Shown here: one piece after another, positions 24,615 through 33,524 of the stretch
How the letters are laid out: each line of letters begins with the position of its first letter
Position numbering within the stretch: position 1 is the stretch's first letter
Source: Roseovarius indicus
GTDB lineage: Bacteria; Pseudomonadota; Alphaproteobacteria; Rhodobacterales; Rhodobacteraceae
Assembly (NCBI RefSeq): GCF_008728195.1
Contig: NZ_CP031598.1
Coordinates: 620,001-684,000, forward strand
Length of the DNA: 64,000 bases
Reading direction: 5' to 3'
The notes under the pieces: generated by a model
Databases searched by the model: none
What the model was told of the DNA's origin: nothing
What the model saw: the letters and a program-made list of their open reading frames with translations, nothing else
Position numbers and translations under genes: made by a program

Positions 24615-25673
24615 ATGAAAAAGACGGCATTTGCCAAGAAACTGCTGGCCGGTGCGCCCGCCGCAGTGCTGGCGCTGGGCCTTGGCCCGGCGGCGGCGCA
24701 ATCGCTCGTGATTTCCAACTGGGATGGCTACATGCCCGCCGACATGGCGGAACAGTTCGAGGCCGACACCGGCATCTCGATCGACGTGGCCAACCACGCC
24801 ACCAACGAGGAAATCATGGGCAAGGTCACCGCCTCGGGCGGCAAGGGCTACGACGTGATCTTCGTCTCCTCGCCCTTTGCCGAGGCGCTCGACAAGCTGG
24901 GCATCGCGGCCAAGCTCGACCACTCGATGCTCCCCAACATGGAGAACCTCTACCCCGAGGCGCGGGAGCTCTCCTATGACGAGGGGCTGACTTTCTCCAT
25001 GCCCTACGCCTGGGGCACGACCGGCCTCTGCTACCGCTCCGACCTCGTGTCGGAAGAGCCGGATAGCTGGATGGACCTGCTCGACCCCTCCGACGACCTG
25101 GCGGGCAAGGTCACGATGCTGTCGACCGACCGCTGGATGATCGGCGCCGCGGCGCTGGCCAAGGGCTACTCGGTCAACGTGACGGAAGAGGACAAGCTGG
25201 CCGAGGTGAAGGATCTGCTGATCTCGGCCAAGCAGGACCTGCTGGCCTATGACGACACGACCTTCTATTCCAAGCTGGTCTCGGGCGAGGCGAGCCTCGT
25301 GCACGCATGGGATGGCTGGTGCAACTACGGCATCGCCGAGAATGCCGACATCAAGTACACCATCCCCTCCGAGGGCACAGACCTCTGGGTCGACACGATG
25401 GTGGTGATGGCCAGCTCCGAGAACAAGGAAGCGGCGCACGAGTTCATCAACTACGTCCTCGGCGCCGACACCCACAAATGGGTGGTCGAGAACATCCTCT
25501 ACAAGGTGCCGAACAAGGCCTCGATGGAGGCGCTCGATGCCTCGATGGTCGAGACCTATCCGAACCTCGGCATGGATCCCGCCGCGATGCTCGAATACGA
25601 GATGCTGCGCGACGTGGGCAATGCCCAAAAGGATTACAGCCGTCTCAAGACGGAAGTGATGTCGGCCCAGTAA
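24615..25673 (+). CDS. Extracellular solute-binding protein, spermidine/putrescine family
   Basis: The 352-aa protein has a Sec signal peptide (lysine-rich start, then AAVLALGLGPAAAQ with cleavage near 29) and a PotD/PotF-like mature part beginning SLVISNWDGYMPADMAEQFE. It delivers the substrate to the permease/ATPase genes that follow. The start is preceded by GGAGAAATGGACC; an upstream in-frame start at 24489 lacks a signal sequence. A strong hairpin follows the gene. The rest of the operon (glycosyltransferase, cupin, aldehyde dehydrogenase) suggests an amine-containing ligand. Confidence 0.9.
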   Translation: MKKTAFAKKLLAGAPAAVLALGLGPAAAQSLVISNWDGYMPADMAEQFEADTGISIDVANHATNEEIMGKVTASGGKGYDVIFVSSPFAEALDKLGIAAKLDHSMLPNMENLYPEARELSYDEGLTFSMPYAWGTTGLCYRSDLVSEEPDSWMDLLDPSDDLAGKVTMLSTDRWMIGAAALAKGYSVNVTEEDKLAEVKDLLISAKQDLLAYDDTTFYSKLVSGEASLVHAWDGWCNYGIAENADIKYTIPSEGTDLWVDTMVVMASSENKEAAHEFINYVLGADTHKWVVENILYKVPNKASMEALDASMVETYPNLGMDPAAMLEYEMLRDVGNAQKDYSRLKTEVMSAQ

Positions 25674-25722
25674 GCCATCCGCAACGCATGACGGCACGTG
25701 CATCTCCTCGAGGTCGTCTGCC

Positions 25723-25749
25723 ACGCCGCCCCGTCTGACGGGGCGGCGT
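25723..25749 (+). other. Strong hairpin between binding-protein and permease genes
   Basis: A 12-bp perfect stem (25723-25734 with 25738-25749, ACGCCGCCCCGT / ACGGGGCGGCGT) closes a 3-nt loop. There is no T-run, so it more likely stabilises the upstream mRNA or attenuates than fully terminates. Confidence 0.65.
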
Positions 25750-25785
25750 ACCTGAAGCCGCCTGCCCGAGAAAGGCCAAGGATAC

Positions 25786-26634
25786 GTGTACCAGAGATTG
25801 CGAACCTTCCTGTTCGTGGGGCCGGGGCTGGCCTGGCTGACCTTCTTCATGGTCGTGCCCTGCCTCTTGGTCTTCGTGTACTCGTTCTTCGAGCGGGGCG
25901 TGTATGGCGGGATCGTCTACGACTTCACCTTCGAGAATTTCGACCGGGCCTTCGACCCGCTCTACCTCGCCATCCTGTTGAAATCGGCCAAGATCGCGGG
26001 GTTGGCGACGCTGATCGCGCTGCTCATCGCCTACCCGGCCGCCTATGCCATCGCCCGCGCCCCGGCGCAGCGCCAGCCGGTCTACCTGTTCCTCGTGATG
26101 CTGCCCTTCTGGAGCAACTACCTGATCCGCACCTATGCCTGGATCGTGATGCTGAACCGCGAGGGGCTGATCAACCGGGCGCTCTTGGATTTCGGGCTGG
26201 TGGGCGAGGCGCTGCCGCTCCTCTACAACGAGGCGTCGGTGGTCACCGGGCTGGTCTACAACTACGTGCCCTTCGTGATCCTTGCGATCTATTCCTCGAT
26301 CAGTCGCCTGAACCCCGAGATTGCCGAGGCGTCGGAAGACCTCGGCGCGCCGTCCTACAAGACGTTCCTGCGGGTGATCCTGCCGCTGACCCTGCCGGGC
26401 ATCGCGGCGGGCGCGGTCTTCGTCTTCGTGCTGTCCATCGGCAACTTCATCACGCCCGACCTGCTTGGCGGGGGCCGCGTGCAGATGGTCGGCAACCTGA
26501 TCTATGACCAGTTCCTCGAGGCGCGCGACTGGCCCTTCGGCTCGGCCCTGTCGCTGATCCTGATCGGGGTGATGATGTGCCTGCTGTTTGCACAGGCCGT
26601 CGCCGTCAACCGCTCGGCGGAGGGTACCCGATGA
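25786..26634 (+). CDS. Polyamine-type ABC transporter permease (PotB/PotH-like)
   Basis: The 282-aa inner-membrane protein has about six helices (first FLFVGPGLAWLTFFMVVPCLLVFVYSF) and the permease signature around ASEDLGAPSYKTFLRVILPL. It starts with GTG after GGATAC. The stop overlaps the next permease start as ATGA. It forms the channel of the importer with the following gene. Confidence 0.9.
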   Translation: MYQRLRTFLFVGPGLAWLTFFMVVPCLLVFVYSFFERGVYGGIVYDFTFENFDRAFDPLYLAILLKSAKIAGLATLIALLIAYPAAYAIARAPAQRQPVYLFLVMLPFWSNYLIRTYAWIVMLNREGLINRALLDFGLVGEALPLLYNEASVVTGLVYNYVPFVILAIYSSISRLNPEIAEASEDLGAPSYKTFLRVILPLTLPGIAAGAVFVFVLSIGNFITPDLLGGGRVQMVGNLIYDQFLEARDWPFGSALSLILIGVMMCLLFAQAVAVNRSAEGTR

Positions 26635-27437
26635 GCGCCCGCATCCCCCGCCGCCGCGACCCGGCCAAGCTGTTCCTCGGCGGGCATCTGTGGCTGGTCT
26701 ACACCTTCCTTTACGTGCCGATCCTCGTGCTGATGGCGCTGTCGTTCAACGATCTCGGCCTGCCGACGGCATGGGGCGGCTTCTCGCTCAAGTGGTACGG
26801 GGCGCTGGCCGAGAACGACGCGGTCCTGCGGGCGGCGCTCAACACGGTGATCGTGGCTGTGGTCTCGACCATCCTCGCCACGCTCCTCGGCACGCTGCTG
26901 GCCTTCGGGGTCGAACGGCGGCAGCGGCGCAACAACACGATGGAGGCGCTTTTGTTCGCGCCGATGATTATTCCCGACATCGTGCTGGCCATCGCGCTCC
27001 TGTCGTTCTTCACGGCGCTCAACTTCACCCTTGGCCTGCATTCGATCATCATGAGCCACGTGGTCTTCAACATCGCCTTCGTCTGCGCCGTGGTGCGCAC
27101 AAGGCTGCGGAATTTCGACTTCTCGATCGTCGAGGCCAGCATCGACCTTGGCGCGGGCGAGGTGACCACCTTCCGCCGGGTGACATTGCCGGCGATCTTC
27201 CCCGGCGTGCTGGCCGGTGGCCTCTTGGCCTTCACCCTGTCGGTGGACGAGTTCATCATCGCCTATTTCACCGCCGGGGCCGGGCAGGGCTCCACCACCT
27301 TGCCGATGCAGATCTATTCCATGATCCGCTTCGGCGTGACCCCCGAAATCAACGCGATGGCGACCATCGTGATGCTGGTCAGCTTCACGCTCGTCTTCAT
27401 CTCGCAGCGCATCGACAGGAAAGCGATCAGTCAATGA
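26631..27437 (+). CDS. Polyamine-type ABC transporter permease (PotC/PotI-like)
   Basis: The 268-aa multi-spanning protein has LWLVYTFLYVPILVLMALSF as first helix and the signature SIDLGAGEVTTFRRVTLPAI. The start at 26631 overlaps the upstream stop (ATGA), and its own stop overlaps the ATPase start the same way. The three genes are therefore probably translated in a coupled fashion. Confidence 0.9.
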   Translation: MSARIPRRRDPAKLFLGGHLWLVYTFLYVPILVLMALSFNDLGLPTAWGGFSLKWYGALAENDAVLRAALNTVIVAVVSTILATLLGTLLAFGVERRQRRNNTMEALLFAPMIIPDIVLAIALLSFFTALNFTLGLHSIIMSHVVFNIAFVCAVVRTRLRNFDFSIVEASIDLGAGEVTTFRRVTLPAIFPGVLAGGLLAFTLSVDEFIIAYFTAGAGQGSTTLPMQIYSMIRFGVTPEINAMATIVMLVSFTLVFISQRIDRKAISQ

Positions 27438-28567
27438 GCACGGACGGCGCAACCATGCTGACCGAAGCCGGGGAAGACGCCGCAACGGTGATCCGGCTGG
27501 AGAACATCACCAAGCGTTTCGGCGCGATCACGGCGGTGAAGGATATCTCGCTGAACCTGAAGGAGAACGAGTTCTTCGCGCTGCTGGGCCCGTCGGGCTG
27601 TGGCAAGACCACGCTTCTGCGGATGATCGCCGGGTTCGAGTCGTTGAACAAAGGGCGTATCCTGCTCGACGGCAAGGACATCGCCCCGCTGCGCCCCAAT
27701 CGGCGGCCGATCAACCTGATGTTCCAGTCCTTCGCGCTCTTCCCGCATATGAGCGTGCGGGCGAACGTCTCCTACGGGCTGGAGATGGAGGGCGTGCGCG
27801 GGGAAGAGTTGAAGGCCCGGGTCGACCGTATCCTCGAGACGACGCAATTGACCGAGTATGCCAGCCGCAAGCCCGACCAACTGTCGGGCGGGCAAAGGCA
27901 GCGCGTGGCGCTGGCCCGCGCCTTGGTGAAAGAACCGCGCGTCCTGTTGCTCGACGAACCGCTGGCGGCGCTCGACAAGAAGCTGCGCGAGCATATGCAG
28001 CTGGAGTTGAAGCGCCTGCAGCACGAGGTGGGCATCACCTTCGTCGTCGTCACCCACGACCAGGAAGAGGCGCTGGTGATGGCCGACCGCATCGCCCTGA
28101 TGCGCGACGGGGAGGTCAAGCAATGCGCCAGCCCCGCCGAGTTGTACGAGCACCCCAACAGCCGGTTCGTGGCGGACTTCATCGGCGTGATGAACTTCCT
28201 CGACGGCGAGGTGAGCGTCGAGGGCGTGGCCGTGCAGGGCCTCGGCGTTCTCACCGGCCGCTCGAACGGCGACACCCGCACGGGTGACCGCGCCTGCCTT
28301 GCCGTCCGCCCCGAGCGCCTCACCGTGGCACCGTCCTCGGCGGAACGCCTGACCCACGACAACGTGCTCGACGGCACCCTCACCGACATCGCCTATCACG
28401 GGCAGGATATCGGCCTGCACATCGCCGTGGGCGACGCCGGCCAGGTTCTCATCGCCCGCCTCTCGGCCGCGGCCGAAGGCGCGGCGGATTTCAAGGTGGG
28501 CGACACCGTCCAGGTCGGCTGGCAAACGCAGAACGCCCTGATCCTGCCCGACGACAGCAAGACATAA
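27434..28567 (+). CDS. Polyamine-type ABC transporter ATP-binding protein (PotA/PotG-like)
   Basis: The 377-aa ATPase has Walker A GPSGCGKTT, signature LSGGQRQRVALARAL, Walker B LLLDEPLAALD, the H-loop VVTHDQEEAL and a C-terminal TOBE domain (about 290-370, RPERLTVAPSS). It energises the importer. The start overlaps the permease stop. A GAGGAGGT Shine-Dalgarno lies just after it for the next gene. Confidence 0.9.
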   Translation: MSTDGATMLTEAGEDAATVIRLENITKRFGAITAVKDISLNLKENEFFALLGPSGCGKTTLLRMIAGFESLNKGRILLDGKDIAPLRPNRRPINLMFQSFALFPHMSVRANVSYGLEMEGVRGEELKARVDRILETTQLTEYASRKPDQLSGGQRQRVALARALVKEPRVLLLDEPLAALDKKLREHMQLELKRLQHEVGITFVVVTHDQEEALVMADRIALMRDGEVKQCASPAELYEHPNSRFVADFIGVMNFLDGEVSVEGVAVQGLGVLTGRSNGDTRTGDRACLAVRPERLTVAPSSAERLTHDNVLDGTLTDIAYHGQDIGLHIAVGDAGQVLIARLSAAAEGAADFKVGDTVQVGWQTQNALILPDDSKT

Positions 28568-28594
28568 AACCAACACGACAGAGGAGGTCATTCC

Positions 28595-29893
28595 ATGACA
28601 GACCAGAAAACCATCGTCTTCTTCCCCGAGGCCGCCTTCGGCCCGGCGCTCAACTCGGTGGGCATTGCGCAGGCCTGCCGCGACATGGGCCATCGCTGTG
28701 TGTTCGTCACCGACCCGGGGTTCACCGGGGTCTTTGCCGATTACGGCTTCGAAGAGCACCACGTGAACATGTCCGAGCCCATGCCGCCCGAGCAGATGGC
28801 GAAATACTGGTCGGATTTCATCAACGGCCACATTCCCAACTTCAACCTCACGCCGTATGAGCAGATCGACAACTACGTGAAGGAATGCTGGGAGGCGATC
28901 GTCGATACCTCCAAGTGGGCCGAGAAGGAGCTTCCGGGTATCCTGAAGGAGATCAAGCCGGACCTGATCTGCATCGACAACGTGGTGCTCTACCCCGCCA
29001 CCAAGCAGTATGGCGTGCCGTGGGTGCGCATCATCTCCTGTTCGGAGAACGAGATCCCCGATCCGGCGATCCCGCCCCACCTGTCCGGCTGCGGCGAGAA
29101 CGACACCGCCTGTCACGAGGCGTTCAACAAGAAGTTCAACGAGGTCATCAAGCCGGTGCATGACGACTTCAACGAATTCCTCAAGACCTGCGGCGAAGAC
29201 CCGTACCCGACCGGCGAGTTCTTCGAGGAGAGCCCTTACCTCAACCTGCTTCTCTATCCCGCGCCGGTGAAGTTCAACCGCGAGAAACCCCTCGACCCGG
29301 ACCGCTTCAAGTATCTCGAAGGCTGCGTGCGGACCGAGAAGCCCTATGACGTGCCGGATTTCGGCGAATACAACGACAAGCCGCTGCTCTACGTCTCGTT
29401 CGGCAGCCTTGGCGCGGGGGATACCGACCAGATCAAGAAGATCATCGATTTCCTCGGCAAGCAGCCCTATCGCGCGCTGGTCAACGTGGGCGAGTACGAG
29501 GCCGAGTACGACAAGGAGACGATGCCCAAGAACGTGCATGTCGCAAGCTGGTATCCGCAGCCTTCGGTCATCCCGCTGGTCGATGCGGTGGTGCACCACG
29601 GCGGCAACAACAGCTTCACCGAGTGCCTCTATTTCGGCAAGCCGGCGATCATCATGCCCTATGTCTGGGACGGGCACGACAACGCCACGCGGGTGCAGGA
29701 AACCGGGCATGGTTTCAAGATGCACCGGATGAACTGGACCGACGAGGAGTTCGCCGCGAACATCGAGAAGTGCCTCAACGATGCCGAGGTAAAGGCGCGT
29801 TGCGCGGCGACCAGCAAGCACATGCAGAACAATGGCGGGCCGAAGGTGGCGGCCAAGTACCTCAATGACTTGCTTGAGAAAACCTACGGCTGA
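28595..29893 (+). CDS. UDP-glycosyltransferase-like protein (GT1/MGT family), copy 2
   Basis: The 432-aa protein is a paralogue of the one at 22109-23386, with the same blocks in the same order: FFPEAAFGPALNSVGIAQ, PWVRIISCSENEIPD, LLYVSFGSLGAGD, HHGGNNSFTECLYFGKPAII and WDGHDNATR. It too has WDGHDN in place of the usual DQ motif, and it is richer in Lys, Asn and Glu than copy 1. A strong GAGGAGGT site precedes it. It lies inside the importer operon, so its acceptor is probably the imported compound or a product of it. That arrangement is unusual for an amine uptake operon. Confidence 0.8.
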   Translation: MTDQKTIVFFPEAAFGPALNSVGIAQACRDMGHRCVFVTDPGFTGVFADYGFEEHHVNMSEPMPPEQMAKYWSDFINGHIPNFNLTPYEQIDNYVKECWEAIVDTSKWAEKELPGILKEIKPDLICIDNVVLYPATKQYGVPWVRIISCSENEIPDPAIPPHLSGCGENDTACHEAFNKKFNEVIKPVHDDFNEFLKTCGEDPYPTGEFFEESPYLNLLLYPAPVKFNREKPLDPDRFKYLEGCVRTEKPYDVPDFGEYNDKPLLYVSFGSLGAGDTDQIKKIIDFLGKQPYRALVNVGEYEAEYDKETMPKNVHVASWYPQPSVIPLVDAVVHHGGNNSFTECLYFGKPAIIMPYVWDGHDNATRVQETGHGFKMHRMNWTDEEFAANIEKCLNDAEVKARCAATSKHMQNNGGPKVAAKYLNDLLEKTYG

Positions 29894-29902
29894 AACCGGC
29901 CG

Positions 29903-29929
29903 TCCGGGCGCGGTGCCCCCGCGCCCGGA
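29903..29929 (+). other. Intercistronic hairpin after glycosyltransferase copy 2
   Basis: An 11-bp perfect stem (29903-29913 with 29919-29929, TCCGGGCGCGG / CCGCGCCCGGA) closes a 5-nt loop with no T-run. It separates the highly expressed-looking front of the operon from the cupin and dehydrogenase genes. Confidence 0.6.
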
Positions 29930-29950
29930 TCCGTTCAAGGAGCGAAACGT

Positions 29951-30295
29951 TTGACCACACCGAAACTTCAGAACCCCGAAGAGATCACCGATACCGTCGA
30001 CTGGGGAGAAATCCCCACGATGATCGAGGGGCATTCCCACACCTCTGGCGTGCTGCTGCACAAGGGCCCCGAGGGGCAAAGCGAATGCGGCATCTGGATC
30101 TGCACGCCGGGCTACTGGGATTGCCACGTGACCCGGGACGAGTTCTGCCACTTCCTGCAGGGGCGGGCGACCTATACGCGCGACGATGGCGAGGTGATCG
30201 AGATCACCCCCGGCACGGTGGCCTTCTTCGAGCAGGACTGGAAAGGCACCTGCCGCGTGCACGAGACCGTGCGCAAGGTCTACATGATCCGCTGA
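29951..30295 (+). CDS. Cupin-domain protein (Cupin_3, ureidoglycine aminohydrolase-like fold)
   Basis: The 114-aa single-domain protein has the conserved strip CTPGYWDCHVTRDEFCHFLQ followed by GEVIEITPGTVAFFEQDW and ends VRKVYMIR, typical of Cupin_3 (COG3450) proteins. These small cupins often accompany polyamine-type transporters in proteobacteria, but their reaction is not known. The start is TTG at 29951, supported by AAGGAG upstream. The next gene begins 23 nt after its stop. Confidence 0.8.
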   Translation: MTTPKLQNPEEITDTVDWGEIPTMIEGHSHTSGVLLHKGPEGQSECGIWICTPGYWDCHVTRDEFCHFLQGRATYTRDDGEVIEITPGTVAFFEQDWKGTCRVHETVRKVYMIR

Positions 30296-30318
30296 GCCGA
30301 CAGTCCGAAAGGATGACG

Positions 30319-31830
30319 ATGACCGATTTCGACCCGTTTGGGCGCCAGTTCTTCTTTGGCAACGACTACCACCCGGCCGGGCAGGGGGGCGGCACGCATG
30401 ACGTGATCAACCCCGCCACGCTGGCCCGCGAGGGTGCCATCGCGATGGGCACACCGGAGGAGGCAGAAGACATCCTGCGCCGGGCGCGGGAGGCACAGAG
30501 GGAATGGGGCAAGCTCGATGAGTTGACCCGCGCCGGCTATCTGCACAAGGTCGCCGACAGCATCGCCGCCAACCATGAAGAGGCGGCGCGGTTGATGGTG
30601 CTGGAGCAGGGCAAGCCCTACCCCGAGGCCACGGGCGAGATTGCCAATGTGGGCGGCTGCTTCCGCTACTTCGCCGAGATGGCCAGGGATTCTGGCGGCA
30701 TGCTGCCCGGTACGACGCAGGCGGGATCGTTTCAGTTTGCCCGGCATTTCCCCTATGGCGTCAGCGTCCACATCGTGCCCTACAACTTCCCCATCCTGCT
30801 GATGTGCTGGACGGTGGCGGCGTCGCTCGCCTCGGGCAATGCCTGCGTGGTCAAGCCGTCGGAGCTGACCTCGCTTTCCACGCTGAAATTCATGGAGAAT
30901 TTCCGGCACCTGCCCGCGGGCCTCGTTTCCTGCATCACCGGCGGGGGTGAGACGGCGCAGGCGCTGATCCGGTCAAGGCAGAGCGACGTGGTGGCCTTCA
31001 CCGGCAGCGTGGCGACGGCGAAGAAGGTCAACGTGGCCTGTGCCGAACAGCTCAAGCCCTGCATCATCGAGGCGGGCGGCAGCGACCCGATGATCGTCTC
31101 GTCCGAGGCACCGCTCGACGTGGCGGTGGCCGGGGCGACCACGGCGGCGTTTCACCTGTCGGGGCAAATCTGCACCTCGACCGAGCGGTTCTACGTGCAT
31201 GACGCGGTGCACGATCAATTCGTCGAAGGCCTGGCCGACATGGCGCGCAAGCTGCGGGTCGGCAACGGCATGGAGGTGTCCGAGATCGGTCCGCTGGTGA
31301 CAGAGGCCGCGCGCGACAAGGTGGTGCGGCTGGTCGACGGGGCGGTGGCCGATGGGGCGACGCTGGTGTGTGGCGGCCGGGTGCCGCCGGGGCGCAACAC
31401 CGGCTGGTTCTATGAGCCGACGGTGCTGACCGACGTCACGCCGGATATGGATATCATGCGGGAAGAGCTGTTCGGCCCCGTGGCCGCGATCTGCCGGGTG
31501 AAGAGCTTCGAAGAGGCGCTGAATAATGCCAATGACAGCGAGTTCGGCCTCGGCGCCAGCCTCTTCACCACCAGCCTCGAGGAGGCGATGGAGGCCTATG
31601 AGCGGCTCGAGGCCGGGATGGTCTGGGTCAACAATCCGCTGATCGACAACGATGCGCTGCCCTTCGGCGGATGGAAGAACTCCGGGCTGGGGCGCGAGCT
31701 GTCGCGGCTGGGGCTCGATGCGTTCCGGCAGAGCAAGATGGGCGTGATCGACTGGAAGCCGAAGGTGCAGGACTGGTGGTACCCCTATCCCGACGAATGG
31801 TTCGGAAATACAGAAGGCTCGCGGTTCTGA
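30319..31830 (+). CDS. NAD(P)-dependent aldehyde dehydrogenase
   Basis: The 503-aa enzyme shows the family blocks: VPYNFPILLMCWTVAASLAS, AFTGSVATAKKV, catalytic Glu in CIIEAGGSDPMIV and nucleophilic Cys in SGQICTSTERFYV. It would oxidise an aldehyde, such as an aminoaldehyde formed from the imported amine. Start 30319 was chosen over the ATG at 30313 because GAAAGG is too close to the latter. It is the last gene of the operon and converges with the TetR gene with 3 nt between. No amine oxidase or transaminase is seen in the operon, so the source of the aldehyde is open. Confidence 0.85.
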   Translation: MTDFDPFGRQFFFGNDYHPAGQGGGTHDVINPATLAREGAIAMGTPEEAEDILRRAREAQREWGKLDELTRAGYLHKVADSIAANHEEAARLMVLEQGKPYPEATGEIANVGGCFRYFAEMARDSGGMLPGTTQAGSFQFARHFPYGVSVHIVPYNFPILLMCWTVAASLASGNACVVKPSELTSLSTLKFMENFRHLPAGLVSCITGGGETAQALIRSRQSDVVAFTGSVATAKKVNVACAEQLKPCIIEAGGSDPMIVSSEAPLDVAVAGATTAAFHLSGQICTSTERFYVHDAVHDQFVEGLADMARKLRVGNGMEVSEIGPLVTEAARDKVVRLVDGAVADGATLVCGGRVPPGRNTGWFYEPTVLTDVTPDMDIMREELFGPVAAICRVKSFEEALNNANDSEFGLGASLFTTSLEEAMEAYERLEAGMVWVNNPLIDNDALPFGGWKNSGLGRELSRLGLDAFRQSKMGVIDWKPKVQDWWYPYPDEWFGNTEGSRF

Positions 31831-31833
31831 CGC

Positions 31834-32517
31834 TCAGGCCCCGTCCGGCCTGGCGCCAGTCAGGTCGAAATGGTCGGGGAAGAGCGCCGACAGGAAACGG
31901 AAGATGATGCGGCAGGCCTCGTCCCGGTCGAAGGCATCCGGGTGAATGAGGTAGTCGGCCCACATGCCTTCGAGAAAGGCCAGCGTGCCATGGGCGGCAT
32001 CGCGCGCCGTCTGCGCCGGGTCATCCACGCCGGAGGCCTCCGCGATCGTCGTGAAGGCCTCGAACAGCAGGCCGCGCAACCTGCTGTCGCGGGTGTCGCT
32101 GAAGGTCCGGATCGACTTGCGCTCGCGCGCCTCGCCGCGGAAGCCGTACCAGATACGGACGTTGTACTGATTCAGGATCGTCTCGCTCAGGTCGGAGCGT
32201 ATCACCGCCTCGATCCGCTCCTGCGGCCAGGCCGAGGGGCGGACCTTGTCGAGCAGCTTGTAGAGGTTCTGGTAGTAGAGATCGCTCGCGTGCTGAACGG
32301 CGGCGTCCATCAGCCCGTCCTTGCCGTTGAAATGCAGGTGGATCATCCCCCGCGACAGGCCGGCCTTGTCGATGATCGTGCTGACCGAGGTGCGCGCGTA
32401 GCCGATCTCGGCCACGCAATCCAACGTCGCTTCGATCAGGGCCAGACGATTCCTTTCTCGCAACTGGGCCCTTCTGCCATGCGATTCCTCGGTTTCATTG
32501 TCCGCACTGTCCGGCAA
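31834..32517 (-). CDS. TetR/AcrR family transcriptional regulator (BetI-like)
   Basis: The 227-aa regulator has a TetR helix-turn-helix (about 20-70: VAEIGYARTSVSTIIDKAGLSRGMIHLHFNG), with the SRGxxxxHF pattern seen in BetI. The C-terminal ligand domain is all-helical. The only supported start is TTG at 32517, with AAAGGA seven to eight bases upstream. It diverges from the importer/demethylase operon, and a perfect 20-bp palindrome lies in the spacer. It is probably a repressor responding to a quaternary amine, by analogy with BetI and choline. Confidence 0.8.
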   Translation of the reverse strand: MPDSADNETEESHGRRAQLRERNRLALIEATLDCVAEIGYARTSVSTIIDKAGLSRGMIHLHFNGKDGLMDAAVQHASDLYYQNLYKLLDKVRPSAWPQERIEAVIRSDLSETILNQYNVRIWYGFRGEARERKSIRTFSDTRDSRLRGLLFEAFTTIAEASGVDDPAQTARDAAHGTLAFLEGMWADYLIHPDAFDRDEACRIIFRFLSALFPDHFDLTGARPDGA

Positions 32518-32589
32518 CTCATGATCCTTTCCAGCCCATATCCTGCAGGCTGACCGAAGCTTAGGTCAACGCCCGCTCAACCAAGTCTA

Positions 32590-32638
32590 TTGACAGGATC
32601 ACATAATACCAGCAATTTAAATGGACGATCGTCCATTT
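32590..32638 (+). promoter_or_regulatory. Promoter region with a perfect 20-bp palindromic operator
   Basis: The palindrome at 32619-32638 has the core ATGGACGATCGTCCAT and reads identically on both strands. TTGACA (32590-32595) upstream could be the -35 of the importer operon, with a weak AT-rich -10 around 32613-32621, so the palindrome would cover the start site. It is the natural target of the divergent TetR protein. Confidence 0.65.
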
Positions 32639-32663
32639 TGTAATTCGGCTTGTCGGAGAACGC

Positions 32664-33524
32664 ATGATCAGGCTCAGGTCAGAGGCTTCGCAGGGGGTGG
32701 CGCTCAGCGCGCCGGCGACGGTCTACGTCGGCCTTCTGGTTGCGGCGCCGCTGGGCATTCTCGTGGTCTACAGTTTCTGGACGCAGACCTATGTGAGCAT
32801 CGATCGGACCTTTACCTGGGAGAATTACCGCTTCGCCCTTGAGGACCCGCTGGTGCGGCATCTGCTGGTCCGTTCCGTGTGGATCGCGGGCCTGGTGACG
32901 GCTGCAACGGTGGCGTTGGCCTATCCGATCGCCTATTTCATTGCCTTCCGGACGCAGCACAAGACGCTGTGGCTTTTGCTGATCACGATCCCGTTCTGGA
33001 CGAGCTACCTGCTGCGTGTCTTTTCATGGAAGCTGATCCTTGGCTTCAACGGTGTGTTGAACAGCGCGCTGATGACGGTCGGGCTGATCGATGAGCCGCT
33101 GACGTTTCTGCTCTATAACGAGATCGCCGTCGTTCTTACGCTGGCCCATGCCTGGGCTCCATTCGCGATCATGCCGATCTATGTCTCCTTGCAGAAGATC
33201 GACCGCAGTCTACTTGAGGCCGCGACCGATCTAGGGTGTTCCAGGCTGGAGCGGTTTCTTCGGGTGACGCTGCCGTTGACGGTGCCGGGTATCATTGCGG
33301 CATGCCTGATCATCTTCATTCCGACGGTGGGGGATTACGTGACGCCCGCACTGGTGGGCGGGTCGGATGGCAAGATGATCGCCAACCTGATCCAGGTCCA
33401 GTTCGGGGCGGCGAACAACTGGCCCCTGGGCGCCACCCTGTCACTGATGGCGATGGTCTCGGTGGGGCTCGTTGCTGGCGGCTTCGTGGTGTTGTCGAAC
33501 CTCATGGCGCGGAGGATCCGATGA
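32664..33524 (+). CDS. Polyamine-type ABC transporter permease (PotB/PotH-like)
   Basis: The 286-aa protein has about six membrane helices (first VYVGLLVAAPLGILVVYSF) and the permease signature around ATDLGCSRLERFLRVTLPL. GGAG precedes the start. Its stop overlaps the next start (ATGA). It is the first gene of a third PotABCD-type system in the window and lies directly behind the TetR palindrome. Confidence 0.9.
   Translation: MIRLRSEASQGVALSAPATVYVGLLVAAPLGILVVYSFWTQTYVSIDRTFTWENYRFALEDPLVRHLLVRSVWIAGLVTAATVALAYPIAYFIAFRTQHKTLWLLLITIPFWTSYLLRVFSWKLILGFNGVLNSALMTVGLIDEPLTFLLYNEIAVVLTLAHAWAPFAIMPIYVSLQKIDRSLLEAATDLGCSRLERFLRVTLPLTVPGIIAACLIIFIPTVGDYVTPALVGGSDGKMIANLIQVQFGAANNWPLGATLSLMAMVSVGLVAGGFVVLSNLMARRIR

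Noticed and set aside
27431..30262. Very long open frame on the minus strand (943 codons), antisense to the ATPase and glycosyltransferase genes
   Set aside because: It runs across three well-supported plus-strand genes and has no recognisable domain. High GC keeps antisense frames open throughout this window.
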